Origin: Eubacterium_B sp034180045
GTDB taxonomy: Bacteria; Bacillota; Clostridia; Peptostreptococcales; Anaerovoracaceae
Assembly: GCA_034180045.1 (NCBI GenBank)
Contig: JAXFOY010000025.1
Location: forward strand, 1 to 64,000
DNA length: 64,000 nucleotides
Direction: 5' to 3'
Below, piece after piece: positions 14,908 to 23,678 of this stretch (position 1 is the stretch's first letter; every line of letters begins with the position of its first letter). A program made the translations under genes and the position numbers. The notes beneath the pieces were generated by a model that worked only from the letters and a program-made list of their open reading frames with translations, searched no databases and was not told where the DNA came from.

Positions 14908-16536
14908 TTATTTATTTTTGCTGAAATATTCTTTTGCGAAGTCCATTTCCTGAACCAGCTCAAGCGTTCCTAAATACTTACCGTTTCTGTCGCGGACCGC
15001 CATATATTTTACCAGAAGCGTCTTTCCCTGTTTTTCCATCCACACAGGAACCTCGTCCCTGACATTGTTTCTGAAATCGTCTATTATAGATCTGACCATA
15101 GGCTCTATTTTAGGTGGATGACAGGAAAACACCTCTCTATCTATAGCCATAGAAGGGCGCTTGAAAAGTTTCGGTCCTTCATTAAAAAATCGATTGATAT
15201 TATCGGCATCCACAAAGGTAATTTCGACAGGAATTGTATTTAACATCGCAGTCAACTGTTCAACATTCATATGACCACCGGGCATAAATATTTCATCGTT
15301 ATTAGGCGATGAAACAGGATTATCAAGCTTTTCCGCCTGAATTTTATCTCCTGCACAAGCTTTATAGAACTTTTCGGCATCTTCCCAAACATATGCTTTG
15401 ATTCCCATACAATCCGCATAATCCTTTGAATCTTGGTATATATTATACCATTCTTCGTCAGTAAAATTTATCGCGCATATTGGGAAAAGGATATTAGATT
15501 CCTTATAAATCATCTCTTCCGCTCTTGCCAGAACTGCGGAAACCTTTTCAAGCCACGCATTATCTCTATTTTCCTCTTTGACAAGCGCAGACATTTCGTC
15601 TCTGATTTCATCGTCGACGGTCCACATTATATTTGACGGACCGGAGATGTCATACTTGACATTCAGATGGGGATATATTAAATCTCCTTTTTCAGCATAG
15701 TGAATGGCAATTTCTCTAACTTCTTCAAGATTTGCAAGAATTTCATCAAAAGATTCAGACTCTGCTATGGAAGCTTTTGTAATTTCAATTCGCTTTGTCA
15801 AAACTTCGTTTTCGCGAGTCAGGGTGTTCAGTGGATGACCCGGAATTTGAGCAAGCTCTGCGGCTCGTTTAAGCTTATTTTGCTGAATTGCAGCTCTGTC
15901 TTCGGGAGAAGCCGGAACCGCAGCGGCATTTGCGGCTTTTTGTTTTGCGATTGATTCCATAACGGCTTTTTCTGCATTTTTAATCTTTTCTTCTTTTGTT
16001 GCTCCGTGAAAAAGTGCTGAATGTATATCGCATAGCTTTTGAACTTCCTCTATTGGAGTGCCTTCTGCCATTATTTCCTGCTCGGCTTTCATAATTTCTG
16101 ATGCATCGACATCGCTGAAATTTTTAACAAAATCAGCACGAACGGATTCGAGTGCTTCACCTGCGCCGAGTCTTTTAAGATAAGATTTCAAAAGTTCTAT
16201 TCTTTCCTCTAAAGATGAATTTTCCATATTTGAGTGTGATTCCGAGCCGGATTTTGCTTCAAAATCAGATAAGGACTCGTTCGGCGCGCCGGGCTTTGTT
16301 GCGTGAGGAGGCTCACCGACTGGCTGAAAGCCGTTTGATGTAAGAGCGATAATTATATCCGTCATCGCTATCCCTTTCATTTTGGCACCCTTAGGAATTG
16401 TCATTATCTTGCCGAGCGAATGGAGTACCGCCGGTTTTTTTATCTCTGAAAATCCCAGATTCACCATTATATCTTTGAGTTCGGGATATTTGCTTACGAG
16501 CTCATAAACTGAGCGATTTAGGTCTAAAGGTTTCAT
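14908..16536 (-). CDS. DUF438 family protein (DUF1858 + DUF438 + hemerythrin-like + PAS)
   Basis: 542-residue cytoplasmic protein with the usual DUF438 layout. The N-terminal DUF1858-like part is LNRSVYELVSKYPELKDIMVNLGF. A helical DUF438 region has RIELLKSYLKRLGAGE and DIHSALFHG. A hemerythrin-like region carries HPLNTLTREN, HYAEKGDLIYPHL and WTVDDEIRDEM. A C-terminal PAS-like domain (FVDADNINRFFNE...VFSCHPPKIEP...GTLELVQEMDF) may hold heme or another ligand. I infer gas/redox sensing; no DNA-binding or kinase part is seen. ATG 16536 follows AAGGAG. Its promoter has a CRP/FNR-type dyad at the class II activator position, consistent with anaerobic or nitrosative-stress control. Confidence 0.9.
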   Translation of the reverse strand: MKPLDLNRSVYELVSKYPELKDIMVNLGFSEIKKPAVLHSLGKIMTIPKGAKMKGIAMTDIIIALTSNGFQPVGEPPHATKPGAPNESLSDFEAKSGSESHSNMENSSLEERIELLKSYLKRLGAGEALESVRADFVKNFSDVDASEIMKAEQEIMAEGTPIEEVQKLCDIHSALFHGATKEEKIKNAEKAVMESIAKQKAANAAAVPASPEDRAAIQQNKLKRAAELAQIPGHPLNTLTRENEVLTKRIEITKASIAESESFDEILANLEEVREIAIHYAEKGDLIYPHLNVKYDISGPSNIMWTVDDEIRDEMSALVKEENRDNAWLEKVSAVLARAEEMIYKESNILFPICAINFTDEEWYNIYQDSKDYADCMGIKAYVWEDAEKFYKACAGDKIQAEKLDNPVSSPNNDEIFMPGGHMNVEQLTAMLNTIPVEITFVDADNINRFFNEGPKLFKRPSMAIDREVFSCHPPKIEPMVRSIIDDFRNNVRDEVPVWMEKQGKTLLVKYMAVRDRNGKYLGTLELVQEMDFAKEYFSKNK

Positions 16537-16601
16537 TTGTTTTCTCCTTTTTATTTATCACATGCGCAAATCGCATCAAATTTCATTAGATTACATAACT
16601 A

Positions 16602-16645
16602 ATTATATATATACCTTAAACCTTATTATGTAACAAAAGTTACAT
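16602..16645 (-). promoter_or_regulatory. class II CRP/FNR-type activator site and -10 of the DUF438 gene
   Basis: The dyad ATGTAAC-AAAA-GTTACAT spans 16628-16645. On the minus strand a -10 TATAAT lies at 16607-16602 and no -35 hexamer is present. The +1 should be 16595, which puts the dyad centre at -41.5, the position expected for activation by a CRP/FNR-family dimer. The half-site resembles what I remember for HcpR-like regulators. Confidence 0.65.
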
Positions 16646-16646
16646 T

Positions 16647-18920
16647 TTATTCTATATTTTTTAGAGCATCCTCCATAGGAATTTTCTTTATATGCCTGAA
16701 TTGCAGTATCGACGATATGACAAAGCTTGAAAGCGAAAGTACAATTACTTTGAAATACACCGATTTTTCTATGTAAATATCTATCCAGCCGGGAACGGAA
16801 TGCATAGCTGCCGCATAGCTTATATCCAGTACCTTTATAGCAAACGGTATGCTGGCGATGAGGCTTAGCAGGTAAACTGCGGCACTTGCAATAATATAGA
16901 GCTTGGTTATTTCCGTATTCCGGTAACCAAGGATTTTAATGATAGATATAGGAATTACATTTCTATCGATGATGACTTTAGTCAGAAGATAAGCTAAAAC
17001 TATGCTCATGATAATGGAGAATGTCACTATCATACCGAATACACCGTCCATGGATTTTAGCATTTGATCAGCGACTACGGAGTAATCGTGAGGCGTTGAT
17101 ATGCTGTAAATATATTTGCTGTCAATATCGTTAAGTTTTGTATCTGATAGATAAGCGTTGAACCATGATTTGTCTTTGTCGAATGTTTTTTGGAATGAAG
17201 TTTCACTCATAAACATGGAAATCCCCTGCTTGAAATCGTAACTGCCTGTAATCTTGAATGTATAGCGCTTATCGGCATATTTTGTCTTCAACTCTATCTT
17301 GTCGCCGACATCGAGATTGAATTTCTTTAGATAACTATCCGTAACAATTACTGAATTCTCATCATCGGGAAGCGCGGGAAGTCCCTTATAGTGCTTGGAA
17401 TTTTCAGATACACCGTATACAAATATATCCTCGTCCTTATCAAAGCCATCATGCTTATAGTCCAATGCCATAAAAGAAAGTCTTTCCGCATCTTTGACTT
17501 TTGTTTCTATAGGAGCCTTGAGAATATATTGATATTTTGCCGGCGAATTTGCCTCTATTGTGTCTTTGTAGTGAACGAACAAAGGCTTTAAGGACAGTCC
17601 GTAAAGAAGCAGTGAACTCGCAAACGCTACACCTATGAACAAAACTAAAAAATTCCCTTTGTTCTGCAAAATTATTCGCATGCAGAATCTGGAAAGAAAT
17701 CCAAGCGGCGGAAGCTTAACCGCATTAGACTTGGATGGTCTTCCTAAATCACAGCGGAGGAATTTAAGCGGGGAGCGCCTTAGCGAGTAATAAATCATAG
17801 TGAAGTTTATAACCAGCATAATGACGATTGTAGAAACCGTAGTAGCATAGAAAGCATATGAACTCCATACCATTTTATAAGGCGGGAGAGAATATGACGC
17901 ATAGTATAAATCTGCAAACACATTTCTAAAATAACTATATCCCGCAATGTTACCGGCTATTGCCGCCGCCAGCGTCACATATACAGGCAGCTTCATCAAG
18001 TGCCTTGTAAGTTCGGAACGCGTATAGCCCATTGCGAGGAGCGTGCCTATAGCTTTTGATTCTCTTTCTACCGTATTCATCGTAGCGATAGCGAAAATAA
18101 ATGCCATGATTACCATTACGATATAGAGGAAAACGAGCATCATAGATTTATCTCTGCCCATATCATTTCCGGTAAATCGTATTGCCTGGTTTTCGATTTC
18201 AGGTATAAATTCATCTAGGTTTATGTTATTTTGTGCAGTTTCAAAAGAGATGAACCTGGTCATATCTTCATAAACGGTCTTTTTGCTTGCTTGGCTTAAA
18301 TTTTTGTTATTTTTCCATGCTATTACGCAGGTTTCGCGGACATTTTCGAGTTTTTCAAAACCGCCTTTGCTCACCGTGGCGACGGTGAAACCTTGCGTGT
18401 CAAATACAGTATCCGTATTTTTAGGGAAAAGCGCACTGTAATCGGAGTAGGCAACAAGACCTACTATCTTAAATTTTGTATTATTAAGCTCCAGAATATC
18501 TCCGAGCTTGAACTTATTATTTTCGGCAAAAAGTCTATCTATATTTATTTCGTCATTTTTTTCAGCAAGTCTGCCGTCAAAAATACTCGCCTTATTTATT
18601 TTTTCGCGATTTATATAAATTCTATATTTTTTTTCTCCTACACGAAGTTCTTTATACGATAAGTCAAACAGTTTTATATCAAATTTCTTTTCAATCTTCT
18701 GCCGGGTCTCAGCTGTAATTTTGTCGGAAAGTCTAAAATGTCCATCCTCTATATTATATTTCTTAAAGCTTTCGTCATAAGCTATTTGCATACTGTTGTC
18801 GGTTGCCAGAAATCCCGAGATAAAACCTATCATAAGGAAAATGAACAAAAATATCGCCAGGTACCTTCCCCACTCACATTTTAATTCGCGCTTTAAGCTT
18901 TTTTTCAAAGGGTTTTTCAT
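16647..18920 (-). CDS. FtsX-type ABC transporter permease
   Basis: 757-residue membrane subunit of an exporter or mechanotransmission-type ABC system. One helix near the N terminus (YLAIFLFIFLMIGFISGF) precedes a large extracytoplasmic domain. An FtsX core of three helices follows (MLVFLYIVMVIMAFIFAIATM and neighbours), then a second extracytoplasmic domain and a second FtsX core (MIVTFSIIMSIVLAYLLTKVI). This two-module plan is typical of large clostridial permeases. ATG 18920 has an AGGTG ribosome site; a TTG at 18935 overlapping the ATPase stop is possible. The gene starts 9 bp past the ATPase stop and shares its promoter. The substrate is unknown. Confidence 0.88.
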   Translation of the reverse strand: MKNPLKKSLKRELKCEWGRYLAIFLFIFLMIGFISGFLATDNSMQIAYDESFKKYNIEDGHFRLSDKITAETRQKIEKKFDIKLFDLSYKELRVGEKKYRIYINREKINKASIFDGRLAEKNDEINIDRLFAENNKFKLGDILELNNTKFKIVGLVAYSDYSALFPKNTDTVFDTQGFTVATVSKGGFEKLENVRETCVIAWKNNKNLSQASKKTVYEDMTRFISFETAQNNINLDEFIPEIENQAIRFTGNDMGRDKSMMLVFLYIVMVIMAFIFAIATMNTVERESKAIGTLLAMGYTRSELTRHLMKLPVYVTLAAAIAGNIAGYSYFRNVFADLYYASYSLPPYKMVWSSYAFYATTVSTIVIMLVINFTMIYYSLRRSPLKFLRCDLGRPSKSNAVKLPPLGFLSRFCMRIILQNKGNFLVLFIGVAFASSLLLYGLSLKPLFVHYKDTIEANSPAKYQYILKAPIETKVKDAERLSFMALDYKHDGFDKDEDIFVYGVSENSKHYKGLPALPDDENSVIVTDSYLKKFNLDVGDKIELKTKYADKRYTFKITGSYDFKQGISMFMSETSFQKTFDKDKSWFNAYLSDTKLNDIDSKYIYSISTPHDYSVVADQMLKSMDGVFGMIVTFSIIMSIVLAYLLTKVIIDRNVIPISIIKILGYRNTEITKLYIIASAAVYLLSLIASIPFAIKVLDISYAAAMHSVPGWIDIYIEKSVYFKVIVLSLSSFVISSILQFRHIKKIPMEDALKNIE

Positions 18921-18928
18921 AGCAGCAC

Positions 18929-19627
18929 CTACCAATCTAAATCTTCTACAGGAATTTTATTCGTGTTGATGTAGGATTCTCTTACTGCGCCATCGCGCAA
19001 ACTGATGACTCTATCCGCCATATTTTTGATGGCGTCGTTGTGAGTAACTATTATTATCGTTCCAAGATATTTTTTGTTTATATCACAGATTAGTTTTAGA
19101 ATCTCCTTGGATGTGCTGTAATCAAGCGCTCCGGTAGGCTCGTCACAAAGCAATAAATCGGGATTTTTTACGATGGCTCTTCCGATTGAAACTCTCTGCT
19201 GCTGACCTCCCGAAAGCTGATTCGGCAGCTTGTGCTGATGCGCACTTAAACCGAGCGTTTCAATAAGTTCGTCGATATTTAGCGGATTTTTGCTTAAATA
19301 TGCACCGACTTCAATGTTTTCCCTGGCTGTAAGGTTAGGGATGAGATTATAAAATTGGAAAACATAGCCCAGGTGATTTCGTCTGTAATTTGATATTTCC
19401 TTTGCATTCATTTTTTCCAGCATGCTTCCATCGATGGAAATTGAGCCGGAGTCGGCATTTTCTATTCCACCTATAATATTTAGCAATGTTGATTTGCCCG
19501 AACCTGACGGACCGAGCAAAACACATATTTCACCGCGATTTATCTCGGCGTTAACTCCATTAAGAACCGTTGCGAAGTTATCGCCGAATCCGTATGACTT
19601 CTGTACATCTTTGAGTTGTAAGAACAT
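18929..19627 (-). CDS. ABC transporter ATP-binding protein (MacB/LolD-like)
   Basis: 232-residue ATPase that powers the adjacent FtsX-type permease. Walker A GPSGSGKST is at residues 39-47, the Q loop in YVFQFYNLIPNLTA, the signature LSGGQQQR, Walker B LLLCDEPTGALD and the H loop IVTHN. The Q-loop and signature context is that of the LolD/MacB/BceA group. The start ATG 19627 has AGGAGG upstream. It is first in a two-gene minus-strand operon. No two-component system flanks it, so a peptide-resistance (Bce) role is not supported. Confidence 0.92.
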   Translation of the reverse strand: MFLQLKDVQKSYGFGDNFATVLNGVNAEINRGEICVLLGPSGSGKSTLLNIIGGIENADSGSISIDGSMLEKMNAKEISNYRRNHLGYVFQFYNLIPNLTARENIEVGAYLSKNPLNIDELIETLGLSAHQHKLPNQLSGGQQQRVSIGRAIVKNPDLLLCDEPTGALDYSTSKEILKLICDINKKYLGTIIIVTHNDAIKNMADRVISLRDGAVRESYINTNKIPVEDLDW

Positions 19628-19705
19628 TATTTTCCCTCCTGAAAATTCTCGGTATTTTTGCTTATATGGGCAAATTGGTTAGTTTTTTCTAACTACATCA
19701 TGTTC

Positions 19706-19735
19706 AGTATACACCTTTGATTGATAAAAAAACAA
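19706..19735 (-). promoter_or_regulatory. promoter of the ABC exporter operon
   Basis: On the minus strand TTGTTT (19735-19730), 18-bp spacer, TATACT (19711-19706). A small GTTAG-6-CTAAC repeat sits in the leader at 19678-19693. Confidence 0.55.
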
Positions 19736-19743
19736 GTTATTTG

Positions 19744-19798
19744 TTAAGTATCTTTTTAATCGTTCTGATTTATGATGAATTTATAGGGTAATACTTAA
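19744..19798. promoter_or_regulatory. spaced inverted repeat in the divergent ABC/cysK intergenic region
   Basis: TTAAGTAT at 19744-19751 and ATACTTAA at 19791-19798 form an 8-bp inverted repeat 39 bp apart, upstream of cysK. It could be a regulator site or chance. The rest of the intergenic DNA up to 19908 is AT-rich; I could not place a firm cysK promoter. Confidence 0.3.
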
Positions 19799-19908
19799 TC
19801 AAGGCAATATTTTATCAAGCTTGTGTTAGGTAAGCGTATAAACCCGGCTGAATCAAATAGATATAAAAATATGTAATAGATATATATGAAGATATAGAGA
19901 GGTGTAAA

Positions 19909-20841
19909 ATGGCAAATATTTATAGCAAGGTAACAGAACTAATCGGGAAAACTCCGATATTGGAAATTAAGAATGTAGAAAAAGCGGAAAACTTGGATGC
20001 AAGAATTCTTGTCAAGCTGGAATATTTGAATCCTGCCGGAAGCGTCAAAGACAGAATCGCAAAAGAGATGATAGAGGATGCGGAGAAAAGCGGTGAGCTG
20101 AAGCCGGGAAGTACTATAATCGAACCTACATCAGGAAATACGGGTATAGGGCTTGCCTCAATCGCAGCATCAAAGGGTTATCGCATAATCTTGACGATGC
20201 CGGAAACCATGAGTGTGGAACGCAGAAATATCCTTAAGGCCTATGGTGCGGAGATTGTCCTAACGGAAGGGTCAAAGGGAATGAAAGGTGCGATTGCAAA
20301 GGCGGAGGAATTGTCAAGGGAAATAGAAAATAGTTTTATTCCGGGGCAGTTTGTAAATCCGGCAAACCCTAGAGTTCACGAAAAAACTACAGGTCCTGAA
20401 ATTTGGGAGGATACTGACGGAGAGATAGATATCTTCGTTGCCGGAGTAGGTACAGGAGGAAGCGTGTCGGGCATCGGAAGGTATTTGAAGAGTAAAAACC
20501 CTGAAATAAAGGTTGTGGCTATAGAACCCGAAAGTTCGCCGGTAATATCCGGCGGTGCGGCAGGTGCGCATAAAATTCAGGGAATAGGCGCAGGCTTTAT
20601 ACCGGATACCTTCGATACCGAAGTTTATGATGAAGTTTTGACTATTGATAATGATGAGTGCTTTGAGGCGGCGAAGCTACTTGCTTATAAGGAAGGTATT
20701 TTGGTAGGGATTTCCTCGGGTGCGGCACTAAAGGCGGCGATAAAGCTGGCAAAGCGTCCTGAAAATAAAGGGAAGACCATAGTTGCCCTGCTACCCGACA
20801 GTGGGGACCGCTACTATTCAACTCCGTTATTTACAGAGTAA
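19909..20841 (+). CDS. cysK: cysteine synthase A (O-acetylserine sulfhydrylase)
   Basis: PLP enzyme that makes cysteine from O-acetylserine and sulfide in the cytoplasm. The PLP lysine is Lys47 in NPAGSVKDRIA. The substrate loop EPTSGNTGIGLA, the phosphate-binding glycines GVGTGGSVSGIGRYL and the C-terminal GISSGAA and LLPDSGDRY are all present. 310 residues, the usual CysK length. ATG 19909 follows GAGAGGTG. No serine acetyltransferase gene is next to it. A hairpin terminator ends the transcript. Confidence 0.96.
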   Translation: MANIYSKVTELIGKTPILEIKNVEKAENLDARILVKLEYLNPAGSVKDRIAKEMIEDAEKSGELKPGSTIIEPTSGNTGIGLASIAASKGYRIILTMPETMSVERRNILKAYGAEIVLTEGSKGMKGAIAKAEELSREIENSFIPGQFVNPANPRVHEKTTGPEIWEDTDGEIDIFVAGVGTGGSVSGIGRYLKSKNPEIKVVAIEPESSPVISGGAAGAHKIQGIGAGFIPDTFDTEVYDEVLTIDNDECFEAAKLLAYKEGILVGISSGAALKAAIKLAKRPENKGKTIVALLPDSGDRYYSTPLFTE

Positions 20842-20860
20842 AATAAATTTAATTTAATTA

Positions 20861-20893
20861 AAGGCTTGCACTATAATAGTAGCAAGCTTTTTT
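20861..20893 (+). terminator. terminator of cysK
   Basis: AAGGCTTGC / GCAAGCTT hairpin followed by a T run. Confidence 0.8.
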
Positions 20894-20973
20894 AATGGCG
20901 TATATATGGGGAATTTTGGATTTTGCTTCTAAATTTATTAGATACATGATAACATAGCGGTGAGGAGATTTTT

Positions 20974-21678
20974 ATGACAACAACTTTGATTTTCGATGCA
21001 TTTATTTGCGGACTTGCAATCTTTGCGGCCGTACTCGAGGGCAACGGTGCCGTATACTTTTTTAATAAGATGCCTGCACAATGGCTCTGTGATTATGGGC
21101 AAAGACCGTCGGAAGAACTTAGAAACCCTACAGAACAAAGGGTTAGAAGCATGCCGTGGAAATATATCTTCACCATGTTTTTTTTGGTGATAAATATTAA
21201 ATTGGTAATAGACGATATACAGTTTTCAGTTCCTGCGAGTTTTGTTATTTGGATTTTGCTCGAACTTTCAATAGCTGATAAAAAATATAAAATCTTACCT
21301 GATCAGCTTATAATTCTGCTGTCTGTTTGTAGTTTAGGTTTTATTCCATATAGAGATGGCGTTTATGACATTTTGCTCGGTGGGGCGACCGGTTTTGCTC
21401 TAATGGTGCTAATTGCGCTGATTGGTAAGGTGACATATAGAAGGGATACTATAGGTGGCGGAGATATAAAGTTATTTACAGCCATAGGATTTATTTGCGG
21501 CAGTTTCGGAGTTATTCTTATATTTGCGGCGACGGCTGTCTTCTCGGCAACACATATGGTTTATCTATTACTCAGAAGACGGATTAAGCGAACGGATTAT
21601 CTTCCTATGGCGCCGTATATCAGCATTGCAACAGGCGTATACTTACTTTTCTTTTGGGGCATGAGCATAAAGATATAA
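20974..21678 (+). CDS. A24-family prepilin peptidase, orphan
   Basis: Integral membrane aspartate protease of the type IV prepilin peptidase family, which cleaves class III signal peptides at the inner membrane face. The two catalytic aspartates are expected at Asp102 (IADKKYKILPDQL) and Asp164 (IGGGDIKLFTA). There are about six hydrophobic segments. The N-terminal methylase domain of PilD is missing; instead 70 residues include a Pro/Arg-rich loop (QRPSEELRNPTEQR). At 234 residues it is close to the ComC/TadV size. ATG 20974 follows GAGGAG. No pilin or assembly genes are in the window, so the substrate must be encoded elsewhere. Confidence 0.85.
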   Translation: MTTTLIFDAFICGLAIFAAVLEGNGAVYFFNKMPAQWLCDYGQRPSEELRNPTEQRVRSMPWKYIFTMFFLVINIKLVIDDIQFSVPASFVIWILLELSIADKKYKILPDQLIILLSVCSLGFIPYRDGVYDILLGGATGFALMVLIALIGKVTYRRDTIGGGDIKLFTAIGFICGSFGVILIFAATAVFSATHMVYLLLRRRIKRTDYLPMAPYISIATGVYLLFFWGMSIKI

Positions 21679-21704
21679 TTTATATAGCTGTATGAGGTTT
21701 ATTT

Positions 21705-21713
21705 TGGTATAAT
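21705..21713 (+). promoter_or_regulatory. extended -10 promoter giving a near-leaderless truA mRNA
   Basis: TGG directly before TATAAT (21708-21713), an extended -10 with no clear -35. The predicted +1 is 21720, one base before the ATG of truA, and there is no Shine-Dalgarno sequence. Confidence 0.6.
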
Positions 21714-21720
21714 AAAGTTC

Positions 21721-22536
21721 ATGGAAAAAAATATTCTTTTGACATTAGAATATGACGGCAGTGAGTTTCATGGCTGGCAAGAGCAGGAGGGGCAGCGTAC
21801 GGTACAAGGTCGTTTGCAGGAAGCTCTTTCTTTAGTGTGCGGTAAGACGATTAAGGTTTCGGGAACGAGCCGCACAGATACCGGAGTACATGCTTTGGCA
21901 CAGTGTTGCAGCTTCAAAGCTGATATAGGCATTCCTACAGATAGGATTGTTCGTGCGACAAATAATATGCTCGCGGGGGGAAGAACAGGAGCCGGAAGTA
22001 AAATCGGGGCGATAAAACTTCTTTCAGCAACCGAAAAGGCTCTTGATTTTCACGCGCGTTTTGACTGTAAAGGGAAAAAATATATTTACAGGATAAACGA
22101 TGGCGAAACTAATGTTTTCTTACGTAATTATAGGTATTTCGTAGATAAAAAGCTTGATGTAGAAGCCATGGACCGCGCTTGCAAACATTTGATAGGCAAA
22201 CATGATTTTGCGGCTTTTCAGGCTGCCGGCGGCAATCTTCGCCAAACGACCGTAAGAACACTCAGCGCGGCAAGGGTGTTTAGAAGCGCGGCAGATATAT
22301 CGGATTCGCCTGTTTCAAGTGAAATACAATTTGAAATTTGCGGAGACGGTTTTTTATATAATATGGTGAGGATTATAAGCGGAACGCTCGTTGAGATTGG
22401 ACTTGGCAGGCGCGAGCCGAACGAGATAAAGCAAATTATTTCATCGAAAAACAGGCAATGTGCAGGACATACTGCGCCACCGGGTGGTCTATATTTGGCA
22501 GAAATCTATTTTAATGATCTATATAAACAGGAGTAA
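21721..22536 (+). CDS. truA: tRNA pseudouridine(38-40) synthase
   Basis: Makes pseudouridine at positions 38-40 of tRNA anticodon arms. Family motifs: LEYDGSEFHGWQ at the N terminus, the catalytic aspartate in GTSRTDTGVHALAQ, ARFDCKGKKYIYRI, and the C-terminal GDGFLYNMVRIISGTL. 271 residues. The ATG at 21721 matches the family N terminus but has no ribosome binding site; an extended -10 box lies just upstream, so a leaderless or 1-nt-leader message is predicted. In many Firmicutes truA follows rplQ and the ecf genes; here it heads a truA-tagO-MATE cluster instead, with tagO 2 bp downstream. Confidence 0.95.
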   Translation: MEKNILLTLEYDGSEFHGWQEQEGQRTVQGRLQEALSLVCGKTIKVSGTSRTDTGVHALAQCCSFKADIGIPTDRIVRATNNMLAGGRTGAGSKIGAIKLLSATEKALDFHARFDCKGKKYIYRINDGETNVFLRNYRYFVDKKLDVEAMDRACKHLIGKHDFAAFQAAGGNLRQTTVRTLSAARVFRSAADISDSPVSSEIQFEICGDGFLYNMVRIISGTLVEIGLGRREPNEIKQIISSKNRQCAGHTAPPGGLYLAEIYFNDLYKQE

Positions 22537-22538
22537 AT

Positions 22539-23678
22539 ATGAATCCGAGTTTTTTTGAAATATTATCCATATTCGGCTTATCTGTTGTTATAGCTCTGGT
22601 TATGACTCCTGTCAGCATCAGAGTCGCACATAAAATAGGTGCCATGGATGTTCCTAAAGATTGGCGCAGAATGCACGACCATGCAATCCCAAGATTTGGC
22701 GGATTGGCAATCTTTGCCGCCGTAATGATTACCATGGGAGTTTTTGCATGGGATGAGCCCGGAATCAGAGTGGCTATGCTGGGAGGAGCTTTGATGTATC
22801 TTCTGGGAGTTATTGACGATTTGAAGGATTTACCCGCCATAGCAAAGCTGATTGGTCAAATCGCCATAGCGGTGCTGATGTTTTCCATGGACATGAGAGT
22901 TTCTTTTATATCAAATTATTTTGGTGAAGGCAGGTTACATTTTAATACGGTTGTTTGCTTTATATTTACCGTTCTTTGGATAATCGGAATCACGAATACT
23001 ATTAATATTATAGATGGTCTTGATGGACTTGCCGCAGGAATTTCAGCTATTGCGGCTCTTTGTATCGCCTACATCGCATATATTCACGGTGCGACGGCAG
23101 GAATGCCGATAGTATGTATAGCTATGGTGGCGATAGCAGGAAGCTGCGTGGGTTTTTTGCCGTTTAATTTTTCGCCGGCAAAAACCTTTATGGGAGATGG
23201 CGGAGCTCTGTTTTTAGGCTTTATGATTTCTATACTGTCGGTAATAGGTCCCCTAAAAAGATCCACCATTATTGCCGTTGTAGTGCCTGTTGTCGTTTTG
23301 GCTATACCTATCTTTGATACTTCGTTTGCAATATTAAGAAGAATGGTTAATCGCAAACCCATTATGGAGGCGGACAAGGAGCATCTCCATCACAGACTTA
23401 TGGCATATGGATACGGACAGAGAAGAACGGTTATAATGCTGTATGGAATCAGTGCAATTATGGGTATGTCAGCTGTTTTAATCAGTCGTGAACTATATAA
23501 GGATGCCATTGTGCTTGCATTCATCGCAGGGGCTTATCTATATGTGTTTCTGACAGATCCGAATCGTAAAATGCCGCATATTAAGGCGGTAAATATAGCA
23601 GAGGAAGAGAAGAAAAAGCATTTGTTGAATTTGATAGGTATAAAAAAGCATAAAAATGTGGATGAAGACAAAAAATAA
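22539..23678 (+). CDS. tagO: UDP-GlcNAc:undecaprenyl-phosphate GlcNAc-1-P transferase (TagO/WecA type)
   Basis: Multi-pass membrane enzyme of the MraY/WecA glycosyltransferase-4 family. It loads N-acetylglucosamine-1-phosphate onto undecaprenyl phosphate, the first step of wall teichoic acid or other secondary wall polymers. Motifs: RMHDHAIPRFGGLA near the N terminus, LGVIDDLKDLPA with the Asp pair, NTINIIDGLDGLAAG with the catalytic aspartates, FMGDGGALFLGF and the HLHHRLMAYG histidine motif that favours TagO/WecA over MraY. 379 residues with a Lys-rich cytoplasmic tail. ATG 22539 follows AGGAG, 2 bp after truA. The wall polymer may be the ligand of the CWB2 surface protein; this is inferred. 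Confidence 0.92.
   Translation: MNPSFFEILSIFGLSVVIALVMTPVSIRVAHKIGAMDVPKDWRRMHDHAIPRFGGLAIFAAVMITMGVFAWDEPGIRVAMLGGALMYLLGVIDDLKDLPAIAKLIGQIAIAVLMFSMDMRVSFISNYFGEGRLHFNTVVCFIFTVLWIIGITNTINIIDGLDGLAAGISAIAALCIAYIAYIHGATAGMPIVCIAMVAIAGSCVGFLPFNFSPAKTFMGDGGALFLGFMISILSVIGPLKRSTIIAVVVPVVVLAIPIFDTSFAILRRMVNRKPIMEADKEHLHHRLMAYGYGQRRTVIMLYGISAIMGMSAVLISRELYKDAIVLAFIAGAYLYVFLTDPNRKMPHIKAVNIAEEEKKKHLLNLIGIKKHKNVDEDKK

Noticed and set aside
18921..19627. Bce-type antimicrobial peptide resistance module
   Set aside because: ATPase and permease are present, but no histidine kinase or response regulator is adjacent and the permease architecture is only generally FtsX-like.
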